Of a DNA stretch of 64,000 bases, positions 41,704-50,162 are shown piece after piece. The stretch is from Bacillota bacterium. GTDB taxonomy: Bacteria; Bacillota; Clostridia; Lachnospirales; Lachnospiraceae. The notes below the pieces were generated by a model. That model made no database searches. It saw nothing but the letters and a program-made list of their open reading frames with translations, and was not told the DNA's origin. The stretch covers positions 1-64,000 of the forward strand of contig JAEZZQ010000017.1 of assembly GCA_023442465.1 (NCBI GenBank), given 5' to 3'. Position 1 is the stretch's first letter; each line of letters starts with the position of its first letter. The translations under genes and the position numbers were made by a program.

Positions 41704-42175
41704 TTTCAAAACTTAATTACGAAGAAAGCTGATTTAGACCGACGTACATTTTATCGCCATTTTCAGTCTAAAGATGATGTAATTTGCGCATGCATTAAAA
41801 CAATATGTGATGAATATATTGACACATTAAAAAGTGAAAAAAGTCCATCTGCATATACTACTGCAAAAATATATTTTACAAATTGTTTGAAACATTTAGA
41901 TTTTCTTATATTCATGAACAACCATGGATTATCTGGATTTTTGTTTATAAAGTATGACGAATATATGCCCAGATTACAGGATAATGATGTCTCACCCGAG
42001 TTAAAATCAAAGTACAGTGATCATATAACATATCTATATGCTTTTAATAATGGCGGGTTTTGGGCCTTAACATTAAAAGTGGTTAGAAAATGGGGCAATT
42101 CAAAGTCCGGATGAAATGGCGGAAGTTATTTGTAAAATACTCCACGGCATGTTGAATTGTAACTTGACTGCGTAA
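41704..42175 (+). pseudogene. TetR regulator, 5'-truncated and frameshifted
   Basis: From 41704 the frame reads FQNLITKKADLDRRTFYRHF, the recognition helices of a TetR protein, but helix one and a start codon are absent. The ligand domain continues to LYAFNNGGFWAL; near 42080 one extra base shifts the frame. The normal C-terminus (WLENGAIQSPDEMAEVICKI, then LHGML) resumes in the next frame and ends at TAA 42173-42175. It sits next to the MBL remnant, from which it is divergent. Confidence 0.78.
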
Positions 42176-42353
42176 CGTTAGCTTAATTGTAAAAATTCTG
42201 GCATACTGTTTTGGGGCCGACATGGAACAGCCAACTTGGAATTGGTTGGAAGAAGCAAAATAGAATGCTATAATAAAAATATAGGTACGAGAATGTAGCA
42301 TCCCACTACGTATTACCTTAGGTTTTGCTCTTAATAAAATATATAATTTATGC

Positions 42354-42386
42354 ACTTGCAGGTTGCTGAAATGAACTTACAGGTTG
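42354..42386 (+). promoter_or_regulatory. Direct repeat upstream of the peptidase E-like gene
   Basis: ACTTGCAGGTTG (42354-42365) and ACTTACAGGTTG (42375-42386), period 21 bp (two helical turns), about 70 bases before the start codon. A possible regulator-binding tandem site. The other bases from 42176 to 42454 contain no gene. Confidence 0.35.
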
Positions 42387-42454
42387 GTAGATGTTAAGGG
42401 ATGGGTTTATTATAATGATATCTGACAAATATAATATTCCCATGGAGGTATATA

Positions 42455-43009
42455 ATGAAAAAAATTATCCTAACATCAGCCGGCTTTGAAAACAAAAAAA
42501 TAGAGCAAAAGTTTCTTGATATGGTTAATAAACCATCGAATGAAATAAAGGCAATATGGATACCGACCGCGGCTATTTATGATGCTGCAAAAGCTGTACT
42601 GCCAAAGTGCATGGACGATTTGCTGAATGCGGGTATATCGGCTGAAAACATAAAGACCTATAACCTTGACTACGTAATGGAATATGAAGAAATGGCTACT
42701 TTTGATACCGTTTATGTCTGCGGCGGTGATAGTAGATATCTTCTTGACAAAATGTATGAAGCAAATTTTGTAAGTCTGCTGGAGCGGTTCATTGATCAGG
42801 GGGGAATATATATTGGTGTAAGTGCCGGAAGTTGCATATGCGTGAATGGATTCGAAGATAACCTTGGATTTTTACCATGCACATTAAGTGTGCACTGCAT
42901 AGAAGGTAACATATCCGAGGACATAGACATTAACCATACTTCACACATAAATCTAACAAATAGTCAAGCAATTATCATTGAAGAGAAAGAGTGCTATATT
43001 CTTGAATGA
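42455..43009 (+). CDS. Peptidase E (S51)/type 1 glutamine amidotransferase-like protein
   Basis: A 184-residue protein of the S51 dipeptidase E fold. The nucleophile Ser123 lies in GVSAGSC, preceded by a CGGDSRYLLDKM loop (about 90-101). Peptidase E proteins cleave Asp-X dipeptides; relatives with similar loops have other roles. The gene is AT-rich like its neighbours. TGGAGG precedes the ATG. It is a little shorter than E. coli PepE, with the family's C-terminal section condensed (LTNSQAIIIEEKECYIL). Confidence 0.82.
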   Translation: MKKIILTSAGFENKKIEQKFLDMVNKPSNEIKAIWIPTAAIYDAAKAVLPKCMDDLLNAGISAENIKTYNLDYVMEYEEMATFDTVYVCGGDSRYLLDKMYEANFVSLLERFIDQGGIYIGVSAGSCICVNGFEDNLGFLPCTLSVHCIEGNISEDIDINHTSHINLTNSQAIIIEEKECYILE

Positions 43010-43036
43010 GAGTATTTCATTCAAAAACAAAAGCGC

Positions 43037-43083
43037 TTTCAACTATTGATCTTTAGTCCGCCGAAGCGGACATGAGGTATAAA
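43037..43083 (+). repeat. Leader hairpin element, copy 1
   Basis: TTTCAACTATTGATCTTTA, then the perfect stem GTCCGC-CGAA-GCGGAC (43056-43071), then CATGAGGTATAAA, directly before the ATG at 43084. The same element, with five or so differences, precedes folC at 50114-50160. It supplies the bases that act as ribosome binding site (ATGAGGT). Confidence 0.75.
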
Positions 43084-43701
43084 ATGAAACTATCTGAAAA
43101 AATACAAACGTTAAGAAAGAAATACGGGTATTCACAAGAATATATGGCAGAAATTTGTAATGTCAGCAGACAATGTATATCGAAATGGGAGGCGGATATA
43201 GCATTACCAAATGTTGATAAGCTTTTGATACTGAGTAAATTTTTTCAGGTCTCTATCGATGTGCTACTAAAAGATGATTTGACCATTGACTGCGCACAAG
43301 AGATTCACACATGTGGAAACAATGCTGTTGTTAATGAAAGAGCAGGATTATATGAAGGCGTCCTTATTAAAGAAAGTATAGAAAATGATTTGGTACTTGA
43401 TTCCCTTACTATCAACAAAGTAGAAATATGGAAGACTCAAGGAAATCCAAAATACTGGACGGTTATATATTTTACTTCGACAAACAGAGATTTTCCAAAT
43501 TTGATATCAAAAGTAATGATTTCAGATGAGACTAAAGGCGGAAATTGGTTTGTTGATTTTAAGGCAGGAAATATTAAATTTATTGTCTTCCGTAATAAGA
43601 TTTTAAAATATACTATCGGGAATAGTATAGAAAAGCAAGCTGTTTGTGAAGAATGCAAGAAGATGGGTATTCCCTGTGAGCAAATGCAATGGGCAGAATA
43701 A
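43084..43701 (+). CDS. XRE-family HTH regulator with unclassified C-terminal domain
   Basis: A 205-residue protein. HTH at residues about 15-60 (YSQEYMAEICNVSRQCISKW, then EADIALPNVDKLLIL). The C-terminal two-thirds (about 80-205) form a beta-rich domain ending EECKKMGIPCEQMQWAE that I do not recognise. The start at 43084 (MKLSEKIQTLRKKYG) is the normal beginning for such regulators; the frame also opens at the ATG inside the leader element four codons earlier. Confidence 0.85.
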   Translation: MKLSEKIQTLRKKYGYSQEYMAEICNVSRQCISKWEADIALPNVDKLLILSKFFQVSIDVLLKDDLTIDCAQEIHTCGNNAVVNERAGLYEGVLIKESIENDLVLDSLTINKVEIWKTQGNPKYWTVIYFTSTNRDFPNLISKVMISDETKGGNWFVDFKAGNIKFIVFRNKILKYTIGNSIEKQAVCEECKKMGIPCEQMQWAE

Positions 43702-43884
43702 AAGGTTAAAATTCTTTGGGTACCCTCTTGAGCAGATAATAATCAGAAAGTTAGTAAACGATAGATTATTTATTTTAAAATTAAAAAACAGAGATATATA
43801 CTTGATTTCATATATTATTTAATTTATAATAATAAAGTCAGTATTAAAGACTTCAATTTATTTTCGAAAGGAGTTGATTAAATT

Positions 43885-43961
43885 ATGAAAAAAATAGATA
43901 TGGTGATGAATCAATAATTTAATATTGAAGTATGCAGAAAGCGTTTGCTTTTTGCGTATAA
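43885..43961 (+). CDS. Leader peptide(s) in the rsgA-like attenuator
   Basis: An excellent ribosome binding site (AAAGGAG) precedes ATG 43885, which opens the 10-codon frame MKKIDMVMNQ ending at 43917. A second tiny frame, MQKAFAFCV (43932-43961), lies next, inside a base-paired stretch (TATGCAGAAAG versus CTTTTTGCGTATA). Both precede the terminator at 43993. The layout matches the leaders of genes induced by ribosome-targeting antibiotics, where stalling changes the RNA fold. 43702-43884 has no gene. Confidence 0.55.
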
Positions 43962-43992
43962 GGAACCCTTTTGTAAATACTGTATAAACAGG

Positions 43993-44015
43993 CTTGCCAA
44001 TGGGCAAGTTTTTTT
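43993..44015 (+). terminator. Attenuator terminator upstream of the RsgA-like gene
   Basis: CTTGCC (43993-43998), loop AATG, GGCAAG (44003-44008), then seven T. It ends 24 bases before the TTG start, so it must be read through for the GTPase to be expressed. Confidence 0.8.
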
Positions 44016-44039
44016 GTACCCAAAATTGGAGGAAAATCA

Positions 44040-45035
44040 TTGAAAAGGAAAGAAAATGGAACACAAATGCAGGCTATTGTTTGTGAAGTCCAACGGGAAT
44101 TATTTACGTTAATATGTGAACGGGGAGAAATTCATGCAAAATTACAGGGAACATTCTATAAAGAAAATAACATGTTCCCAGTTGTAGGGGATAAGGTATT
44201 AATTTACTTTAACCAAAACGGAGATTCTATTATTGAAAAAGTCTATGAAAGAAAGAGCAAGTTTTCAAGAACGGATTTTTCAGGACATGCGGCAGGTTAT
44301 GTGAAGACGATAAAAGAGCAGGTGCTTGCGGCAAATTTTGACTATGTTTTTATAGTTGAGTCGCTCAATAAGAATTTTAATTTAAATCGTATTATAAGAT
44401 TTGTAAGTGTAACATTGAAAAGTGGAGCAAAACCGGTAGTAATATTAACAAAAGCAGATTTATGCAATAAGGTGGATTATTATACGGAAGAGGTAAAAAG
44501 CGTATCAAAAAAAATTGATATTTGCGTAATTAGCGCAATATCAGGAATCGGTATGAAGCAGCTTGATTTTTATTTAAAGGGTGGCAATACAATTGTGTTC
44601 CTTGGTTCATCGGGTGTCGGGAAATCTACTCTTTTAAATGCAATTGCAGGTGAAGAACTGATGAAAGTCAGTAAGATACGTGAAAACGATTCAAAGGGAC
44701 GTCATACTACCACACATAGGCAATTGATAATGCTTCCATCAGGAGTTGCGATTATTGATACGCCGGGAATTAGAGAATTAGGTTTGTGGGATGCAAAAGA
44801 AGGAATTGATGATACATTTTCAGATATAACGGAACTTTTTTACAATTGCAAATATAGTAATTGCACACATACAACGGAACCTAGCTGTGCAGTAAAAAAA
44901 GCAATTGAAAACATGACTATTTCCAGTGAACGCTGGGAATTGTATTGTCAATTAAGAAATGAAAATGAATGGGGTAAAAACAAAGCTGTTAATACATCCA
45001 AACAAAAATTAAGAAATAAAATCAGCAGAACATAA
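44040..45035 (+). CDS. rsgA: RsgA-like ribosome-associated GTPase
   Basis: A 331-residue circularly permuted GTPase. N-terminal OB-fold (about 10-80), G4 LTKADLC (about 140), G1 GSSGVGKST (about 192), G3 DTPGIREL (about 240), and a zinc motif CKYSNCTHTTEPSC (about 277-290). RsgA helps mature the 30S subunit. The start is TTG with GGAGG seven bases upstream. The gene is AT-rich, stands in an accessory region, and lies behind a leader-peptide attenuator, so it may be a second copy with an inducible role on the ribosome, not the housekeeping gene. Which it is cannot be told here. Confidence 0.9.
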   Translation: MKRKENGTQMQAIVCEVQRELFTLICERGEIHAKLQGTFYKENNMFPVVGDKVLIYFNQNGDSIIEKVYERKSKFSRTDFSGHAAGYVKTIKEQVLAANFDYVFIVESLNKNFNLNRIIRFVSVTLKSGAKPVVILTKADLCNKVDYYTEEVKSVSKKIDICVISAISGIGMKQLDFYLKGGNTIVFLGSSGVGKSTLLNAIAGEELMKVSKIRENDSKGRHTTTHRQLIMLPSGVAIIDTPGIRELGLWDAKEGIDDTFSDITELFYNCKYSNCTHTTEPSCAVKKAIENMTISSERWELYCQLRNENEWGKNKAVNTSKQKLRNKISRT

Positions 45036-45094
45036 AACAAGATAGTATTTAATAGTTTATGAGTTATAAAACAATTATATTTTAGGAGGAATTT

Positions 45095-46153
45095 ATGTTT
45101 AAATTAAATAATGATGATTTTAATAAAATAATACCTTTAGTCAAATCTCAAAATGAATTATCTGTATTTTCTGTTATAAATGGCGCCATGCCTGGTGAAA
45201 TATATGCAAACAGTATAGATAATCCGACAGCTGCATTGATAAAGACCTGTGAATGCAACTTGATTGCGGGTAATTCTAATGATGCCGACTTTAATTCTGA
45301 AGTGTCTGCGTTAATAGACTTTTGGGACCCGTTAACGCCTGATTCGAGTGAGTGGATCGATTTAATACCAATGATTCATAAAAATCCTTTCATTAGAAAA
45401 TACAAAAGGAGGCACTATATATTATCTATTGATGATTTTAAGGAATGTAATAAACATTTAGAAGATGGCTTTATAATCGAGAAAATTGACGTTGATTTCT
45501 TAAGGAAAACTTCTTACGAAAACGCAGAGAAACTGCTTGAATGGATTGCTGATTGGGGAGATGATACAAGATTTGAAAAATATGGGGCAGGGTATTTTAT
45601 ACATAATGGAAATGTTATTGTAAGTTGGTCATTAAGTGATTGCAGCTTTGATAAAAAAATAACAATTGGAATTCATACGGATGAAAGATATAGAAAAAAT
45701 GGATTTGGAAAAACAGTTGTTTCTGCAGTCGTTAAGGATTGTTTTAATAAAGGTTACGAAAAAATAAATTGGCTTTGTGTAGATACTAATAAAGGTTCAA
45801 TCGCTTTAGCTGAAAAATTAGGATTTAAATATAACAATAATTATTATGCTTTTTCAACCTATCCCCCAATTGAGAATATACAAGATTTATCTGAAGCTGA
45901 ATGGTTTGAATGGGGCGAATATTTGGAGAATGCCTCTAAAACCGAGGGTTGCTTGATATGGGATTCCCTATATTGTTATATAAAATCTAATAACATTGAA
46001 AAAACTATTCGTATTATGACGACTATGGAACATAGTAAAATTAATCCGGATTATTCAAGGTTTAAAGACTATATTACTTATCTGCAGGGCTATGGTTTGT
46101 GTTCTAATTTCAGAAGCCAGGTTTGGCTGGATTTTCTAAATAGAAATACTTAA
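45095..46153 (+). CDS. GNAT family N-acetyltransferase with N- and C-terminal extensions
   Basis: A 352-residue protein. The GNAT core is at about 165-260: TIGIHTDERYRKNGFGKTVV (acetyl-CoA loop), then NWLCVDTNKGSIALAEKLGF. About 165 residues before and 90 after it are not a domain I recognise; the C-terminal part is helical with WFEWGEYLENASK. TAGGAGGA precedes the ATG. Last gene of the AT-rich accessory stretch. Acceptor unknown; aminoglycosides or other small amines are possible but not shown. Confidence 0.82.
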   Translation: MFKLNNDDFNKIIPLVKSQNELSVFSVINGAMPGEIYANSIDNPTAALIKTCECNLIAGNSNDADFNSEVSALIDFWDPLTPDSSEWIDLIPMIHKNPFIRKYKRRHYILSIDDFKECNKHLEDGFIIEKIDVDFLRKTSYENAEKLLEWIADWGDDTRFEKYGAGYFIHNGNVIVSWSLSDCSFDKKITIGIHTDERYRKNGFGKTVVSAVVKDCFNKGYEKINWLCVDTNKGSIALAEKLGFKYNNNYYAFSTYPPIENIQDLSEAEWFEWGEYLENASKTEGCLIWDSLYCYIKSNNIEKTIRIMTTMEHSKINPDYSRFKDYITYLQGYGLCSNFRSQVWLDFLNRNT

Positions 46154-46350
46154 GCTATCTAGTATATTATGCCTGATCGGTAAACATGAGTCAGAAAGCC
46201 CCTTTCTATCAGTATTTTTTCGGGGGAATGGAATTAGGATCCCATCACGCCCGCTATGTATTTTTACCTTTTTGCCGGAGATACTATATATAATATCATT
46301 CTTGTTATTTGGGGTATCAATGAGCGGAACGCGAGGCGGCAGTTATATTT

Positions 46351-46953
46351 ATGGATCGAAAAATTAGTTATGCAGAGTTAATCAGGCAGAAAAGAAATGA
46401 GACCTACGGATTCTTTTTTTACACACCGCTGTTTTTTCTGCTTTCCTTCGCAGGCTGGCTGTGGGAAGTATTGATTTACATGGGGATGGAGGGTGAATTT
46501 GTCAACCGGGGTGTACTGTTCGGCCCATGGCTTCCAATCTACGGAACGGGAGGGCTTATCCTTTCCTTTGTGCTGGGGAGGTATGAGTATAAGCCTGTGC
46601 GCGTATTTTTTATATCGATGCTTCTTTGTTCTGTATTGGAGTATCTGGCCAGTTGGATTCTGGAACGGACGTGGGGAATCCGCTGGTGGGATTACAGCAA
46701 TGATTTTTTGAACATCAGCGGGCGAATCTGTTTATGGGGAAGCTTGATGTTCGGACTTTCAGGATGGATGCTCATTTGCTATATCATACCGTATATGCGG
46801 CTTTTATACCGGAAGATATGGAAAACGGAAAATGGCAGAAAGCTGCTGCAGCTCATATGTCTGGCGCTGATTCTTTTGTTTACGGCGGATGCGACGTTTG
46901 CGGCAGACTTTCCGAATATGGGCAAAAGTATTTCGTATGAAAGTCCGTCTTGA
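46351..46953 (+). CDS. DUF1113/CmpB-type membrane protein (putative ABC permease)
   Basis: A 200-residue membrane protein with four to five hydrophobic segments. The core FAGWLWEVLIYMGMEGEFVN (about 34-53), then RGVLFGPWLPIYG, and the later WGIRWWDYSNDFLNISGRIC (about 108-127), are the hallmarks of PF06541, annotated as putative ABC transporter permease; no ATPase is near. The GTTTGCGGCAGAC end of the gene overlaps the promoter of the next transcription unit. Confidence 0.85.
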   Translation: MDRKISYAELIRQKRNETYGFFFYTPLFFLLSFAGWLWEVLIYMGMEGEFVNRGVLFGPWLPIYGTGGLILSFVLGRYEYKPVRVFFISMLLCSVLEYLASWILERTWGIRWWDYSNDFLNISGRICLWGSLMFGLSGWMLICYIIPYMRLLYRKIWKTENGRKLLQLICLALILLFTADATFAADFPNMGKSISYESPS

Positions 46954-46978
46954 CAAAACGGCTTTGGTTTACTATATT
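46950..46978 (+). promoter_or_regulatory. valS promoter
   Basis: TTGACA (46950-46955) and TATATT (46973-46978) with 17 bp between. The -35 includes the stop codon of the DUF1113 gene. Confidence 0.8.
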
Positions 46979-47012
46979 TAATATTAATAATAAGAAGCAA
47001 AATATAAAAAGG

Positions 47013-47274
47013 TAATGACAAAGAGGAGTACGCACAGCCCCTTAAAAGAGAGGACGGCCCACCGGCTGAAAGGTCGTCTGAAGAAAGGTATGCGGAAGGT
47101 AGCTTTGGAACCGGAAGGCCTAACCGTGCGCTGCGCCAAGTAAGTCTTCACGATTTATCCCCGTTACAGGATAGGACTCTGAGAATCATTTTCGGAATCC
47201 ATGAGCGAAAAATAAAGGTGGTACCGCGTAATCTACGCCCTTTGTCGGTTGTTTAACCGGCGAAGGGCTTTTTA
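47013..47274 (+). ncRNA. T-box leader RNA, valine type
   Basis: A complete T-box riboswitch of about 260 bases. Stem I has the AAAG/CTTT base, the AGUA-type loop (GGAGTACGCA) and, opposite it, the specifier GTA (Val) in GGAAGGTAGCTTTG. The conserved T-box AAGGTGGTACCGCG is at 47215-47228; the terminator GCCCTTTGTCGG/CCGGCGAAGGGC with T-run is at 47237-47274. Uncharged tRNA-Val lets transcription continue into valS. Confidence 0.95.
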
Positions 47275-47335
47275 TTATGTAATAGGGAATTCTGCCCTAT
47301 GATATGTTCCAATAATTGAGATGAGGAGAAGAAAC

Positions 47336-50017
47336 ATGAGCAAAGAATTGGCAAAGACCTATGATCCCAAGGGAATCGAAGACAAATTATATCAGAAGTG
47401 GCTGGATAAGAAATATTTCCACGCCGAAGTGGATAGGAGCAAGAAACCCTTTACCATCGTGATTCCGCCTCCGAACATTACGGGTCAGCTTCATATGGGG
47501 CATGCGCTGGATAACACGATGCAGGATATTTTGATCCGTTTCAAGAGAATGCAGGGTTATAATGCGCTTTGGCAGCCGGGAACGGATCATGCTTCCATTG
47601 CTACGGAGGTCAAGATTATCGAGAAGATGAAAGAGGAAGGCATCGATAAGAACGATCTGGGCCGCGAAGGCTTTTTGGAACGCGCGTGGGAGTGGAAGAA
47701 AGAATACGGCGGAAGAATTATCGGGCAGCTCAAGAAGCTGGGTTCCTCCTGCGACTGGGACAGAGAACGTTTTACTATGGATGAAGGCTGTAATAAAGCG
47801 GTTACCGAGGTGTTCTGCAAGCTGCATGAAAAGGGATGGATTTATAAAGGCAGCAGGATCATCAACTGGTGCCCGGTCTGCAATACGTCCATTTCGGATG
47901 CAGAGGTAGAATATGAAGAGCAGGATGGACATTTTTGGCATATTAAATATCCTATTATGGATGAAAGCGGAAAGCCCAGCGAGACGGAGTTTCTGGAGTT
48001 TGCAACAACTCGCCCTGAGACGATGTTGGGAGATACTGCGGTTGCGGTCAATCCGGAGGATGAAAGATATAAGCATTTAATAGGAAGAAAAGTTCTTCTT
48101 CCATTAATAAACAGAGAGATTCCCATAGTAGGGGATTCCTATGTAGATGTGGAATTCGGTACCGGCGTTGTGAAGATAACGCCCGCTCATGATCCCAATG
48201 ATTTCGAAGTAGGAAAAAGACACAGCCTGCCCGAAATCAACATCATGAATGACGATGCCACCATTAATGCAAACGGCGGAAAATTCGAAGGGCTGGACCG
48301 CTACGAGGCGAGAAAAGCAATTGTTGCCGAGCTGGACGAAATGGGACTGTTAGGAAAAGTGGAAGATTATTCCCATAACGTAGGGACACATGACAGATGC
48401 AAGACGACCATCGAACCCCTCATTAAAAAGCAATGGTTCGTTAAAATGGATGAGCTGATAAAGCCTGCAGTAGAAGCGGTAAAAACGGGAGAAATCAAGC
48501 TTGTTCCGGAGCGCATGGAGAAAACGTACTTTAACTGGACCGATAATATCCGCGACTGGTGTATCAGCCGTCAGTTATGGTGGGGACACCGCATTCCCGC
48601 TTATTACTGTGATAAGTGCGGGGAGACTATAGTTGCCAAGGAAGCTCCGTCCGTCTGCCCGAAATGCGGCGGTCAGCATTTTACGCAGGACCCGGATACG
48701 TTAGACACGTGGTTTTCTTCTGCGCTGTGGCCTTTTTCCACTTTGGGATGGCCGGAAAAGACGGAGGATCTGGATTATTTTTATCCGACGAATGTTCTTG
48801 TGACAGGATATGATATTATCTTCTTCTGGGTTATCCGCATGATATTCTCCGGCTACGAGCAGATGGGCGAAAAACCGTTTAATACCGTATTATTCCATGG
48901 ACTTATCCGGGATTCGCAGGGGCGCAAGATGAGCAAGTCCCTCGGAAATGGTATAGACCCTCTTGAAATTATCGAACAATATGGTGCGGACGCGCTCAGA
49001 CTGACGCTGGTCACAGGAAACGCGCCGGGCAACGATATGCGCTTTTACTATGAGAGAGTAGAGGCGAGCCGCAATTTTGCAAACAAGGTTTGGAACGCTT
49101 CCCGTTTCATCATGATGAATATGGAAGGAAAGGACGAAAGCCGGATTGCCGCCGAAAACAAAGCTTTGTTTGAAAGCTTACAGCCGGTAGACAAGTGGAT
49201 ATTATCCAAGCTTAACCGCCTCATTAAGGAAGCTACCGACAATATGGAGAACTTCGAACTGGGTATAGCAGTGCAGAAGGTATACGACTTTATATGGGAT
49301 GAATTCTGCGACTGGTATATCGAAATGGTAAAGCCCAGACTTTATAATTCCGACGATGAGGCCAGCCAGAATGCTGCGCTTTGGACTTTAAAGACAGTGC
49401 TTCTTAACGCGCTCAAGCTGCTCCATCCTTATATGCCCTTCCTGACGGAGGAAATCTTCTGCTCCTTACAGGCGCAGGAAGAGTCGATCATGATTTCCTC
49501 GTGGCCGGTATACAAGGAAGAATGGAGCTATGCGAAGGAAGAGAAAGATATCGAGACGATAAAGGAAGCGGTACGCGGCATCCGAAACGTAAGAACGCAG
49601 ATGAACGTAGCGCCCAGCCGGAAAGCGAAAGTATATGTGGTAAGCGAGAAGGAAGATATCCTCACCACGTTTGAAGAGGGCAGACTATTCTTTTCCGCTC
49701 TGGCGTATGCTTCTGAGACAATGCTCCAGAAAGATAAGCAGGGAATCGAGGATGATGCGGTTTCTGTAATGATACCGAATGCAGCTTTGTATATCCCTTT
49801 TGCGGAGCTGGTGGACTTGGGACAGGAAATCGAGCGTCTGGAAAAAGAAGAAAAGCGCTTGCAGAGCGAGCTTAACCGCGTGAACGGCATGTTGAACAAT
49901 GAGAAGTTTATTTCTAAAGCTCCGGCAGATAAAATTGCGGAGGAAAAGGAAAAGCTGGAAAAATATACGCAGATGCGGCAGCAGGTAGTTTTGCGCCTGC
50001 AGCAGCTTCAGAAATAG
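47336..50017 (+). CDS. valS: Valyl-tRNA synthetase
   Basis: An 893-residue class I synthetase. The HIGH-type signature is PPPNITGQLHMGHALDN (about 44-60), the editing (CP1) domain lies at about 150-400, KMSKS is in GRKMSKSLGNG (about 528), anticodon-binding helices follow, and a C-terminal coiled coil (about 825-893) is present. ATG 47336 with GAGGAGAAG upstream is taken as start; the frame opens five codons earlier with no better site. Regulated by the T-box leader. Confidence 0.97.
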   Translation: MSKELAKTYDPKGIEDKLYQKWLDKKYFHAEVDRSKKPFTIVIPPPNITGQLHMGHALDNTMQDILIRFKRMQGYNALWQPGTDHASIATEVKIIEKMKEEGIDKNDLGREGFLERAWEWKKEYGGRIIGQLKKLGSSCDWDRERFTMDEGCNKAVTEVFCKLHEKGWIYKGSRIINWCPVCNTSISDAEVEYEEQDGHFWHIKYPIMDESGKPSETEFLEFATTRPETMLGDTAVAVNPEDERYKHLIGRKVLLPLINREIPIVGDSYVDVEFGTGVVKITPAHDPNDFEVGKRHSLPEINIMNDDATINANGGKFEGLDRYEARKAIVAELDEMGLLGKVEDYSHNVGTHDRCKTTIEPLIKKQWFVKMDELIKPAVEAVKTGEIKLVPERMEKTYFNWTDNIRDWCISRQLWWGHRIPAYYCDKCGETIVAKEAPSVCPKCGGQHFTQDPDTLDTWFSSALWPFSTLGWPEKTEDLDYFYPTNVLVTGYDIIFFWVIRMIFSGYEQMGEKPFNTVLFHGLIRDSQGRKMSKSLGNGIDPLEIIEQYGADALRLTLVTGNAPGNDMRFYYERVEASRNFANKVWNASRFIMMNMEGKDESRIAAENKALFESLQPVDKWILSKLNRLIKEATDNMENFELGIAVQKVYDFIWDEFCDWYIEMVKPRLYNSDDEASQNAALWTLKTVLLNALKLLHPYMPFLTEEIFCSLQAQEESIMISSWPVYKEEWSYAKEEKDIETIKEAVRGIRNVRTQMNVAPSRKAKVYVVSEKEDILTTFEEGRLFFSALAYASETMLQKDKQGIEDDAVSVMIPNAALYIPFAELVDLGQEIERLEKEEKRLQSELNRVNGMLNNEKFISKAPADKIAEEKEKLEKYTQMRQQVVLRLQQLQK

Positions 50018-50032
50018 GCAAAAAGGAGCAAA

Positions 50033-50092
50033 GAGTGAAGAACATTCATCATGAGTAAAGAACGCTCATAGTGAGTAAACAACACTCAAGGT
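50033..50092 (+). repeat. Three tandem 20-bp repeats between valS and folC
   Basis: Units of 20 bases start at 50033, 50053 and 50073: GAGTGAAGAACATTCATCAT, GAGTAAAGAACGCTCATAGT, GAGTAAACAACACTCAAGGT. Each has a weak internal inverted repeat (GAGT...ACTC type). Function unknown. Confidence 0.8.
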
Positions 50093-50113
50093 TATAAGGT
50101 TGAAAGAAACGAT

Positions 50114-50162
50114 TTTTCAACTGTTGATTTTGAGTCCGCCAAAGCGGACATGGAGTATAAGG
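50114..50162 (+). repeat. Leader hairpin element, copy 2
   Basis: TTTTCAACTGTTGATTTTGA, then GTCCGC-CAAA-GCGGAC (50134-50149), then CATGGAGTATAAGG, directly before the folC ATG. Same sequence as the leader of the XRE gene at 43037; supplies the ribosome binding site (ATGGAGT). Confidence 0.75.
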
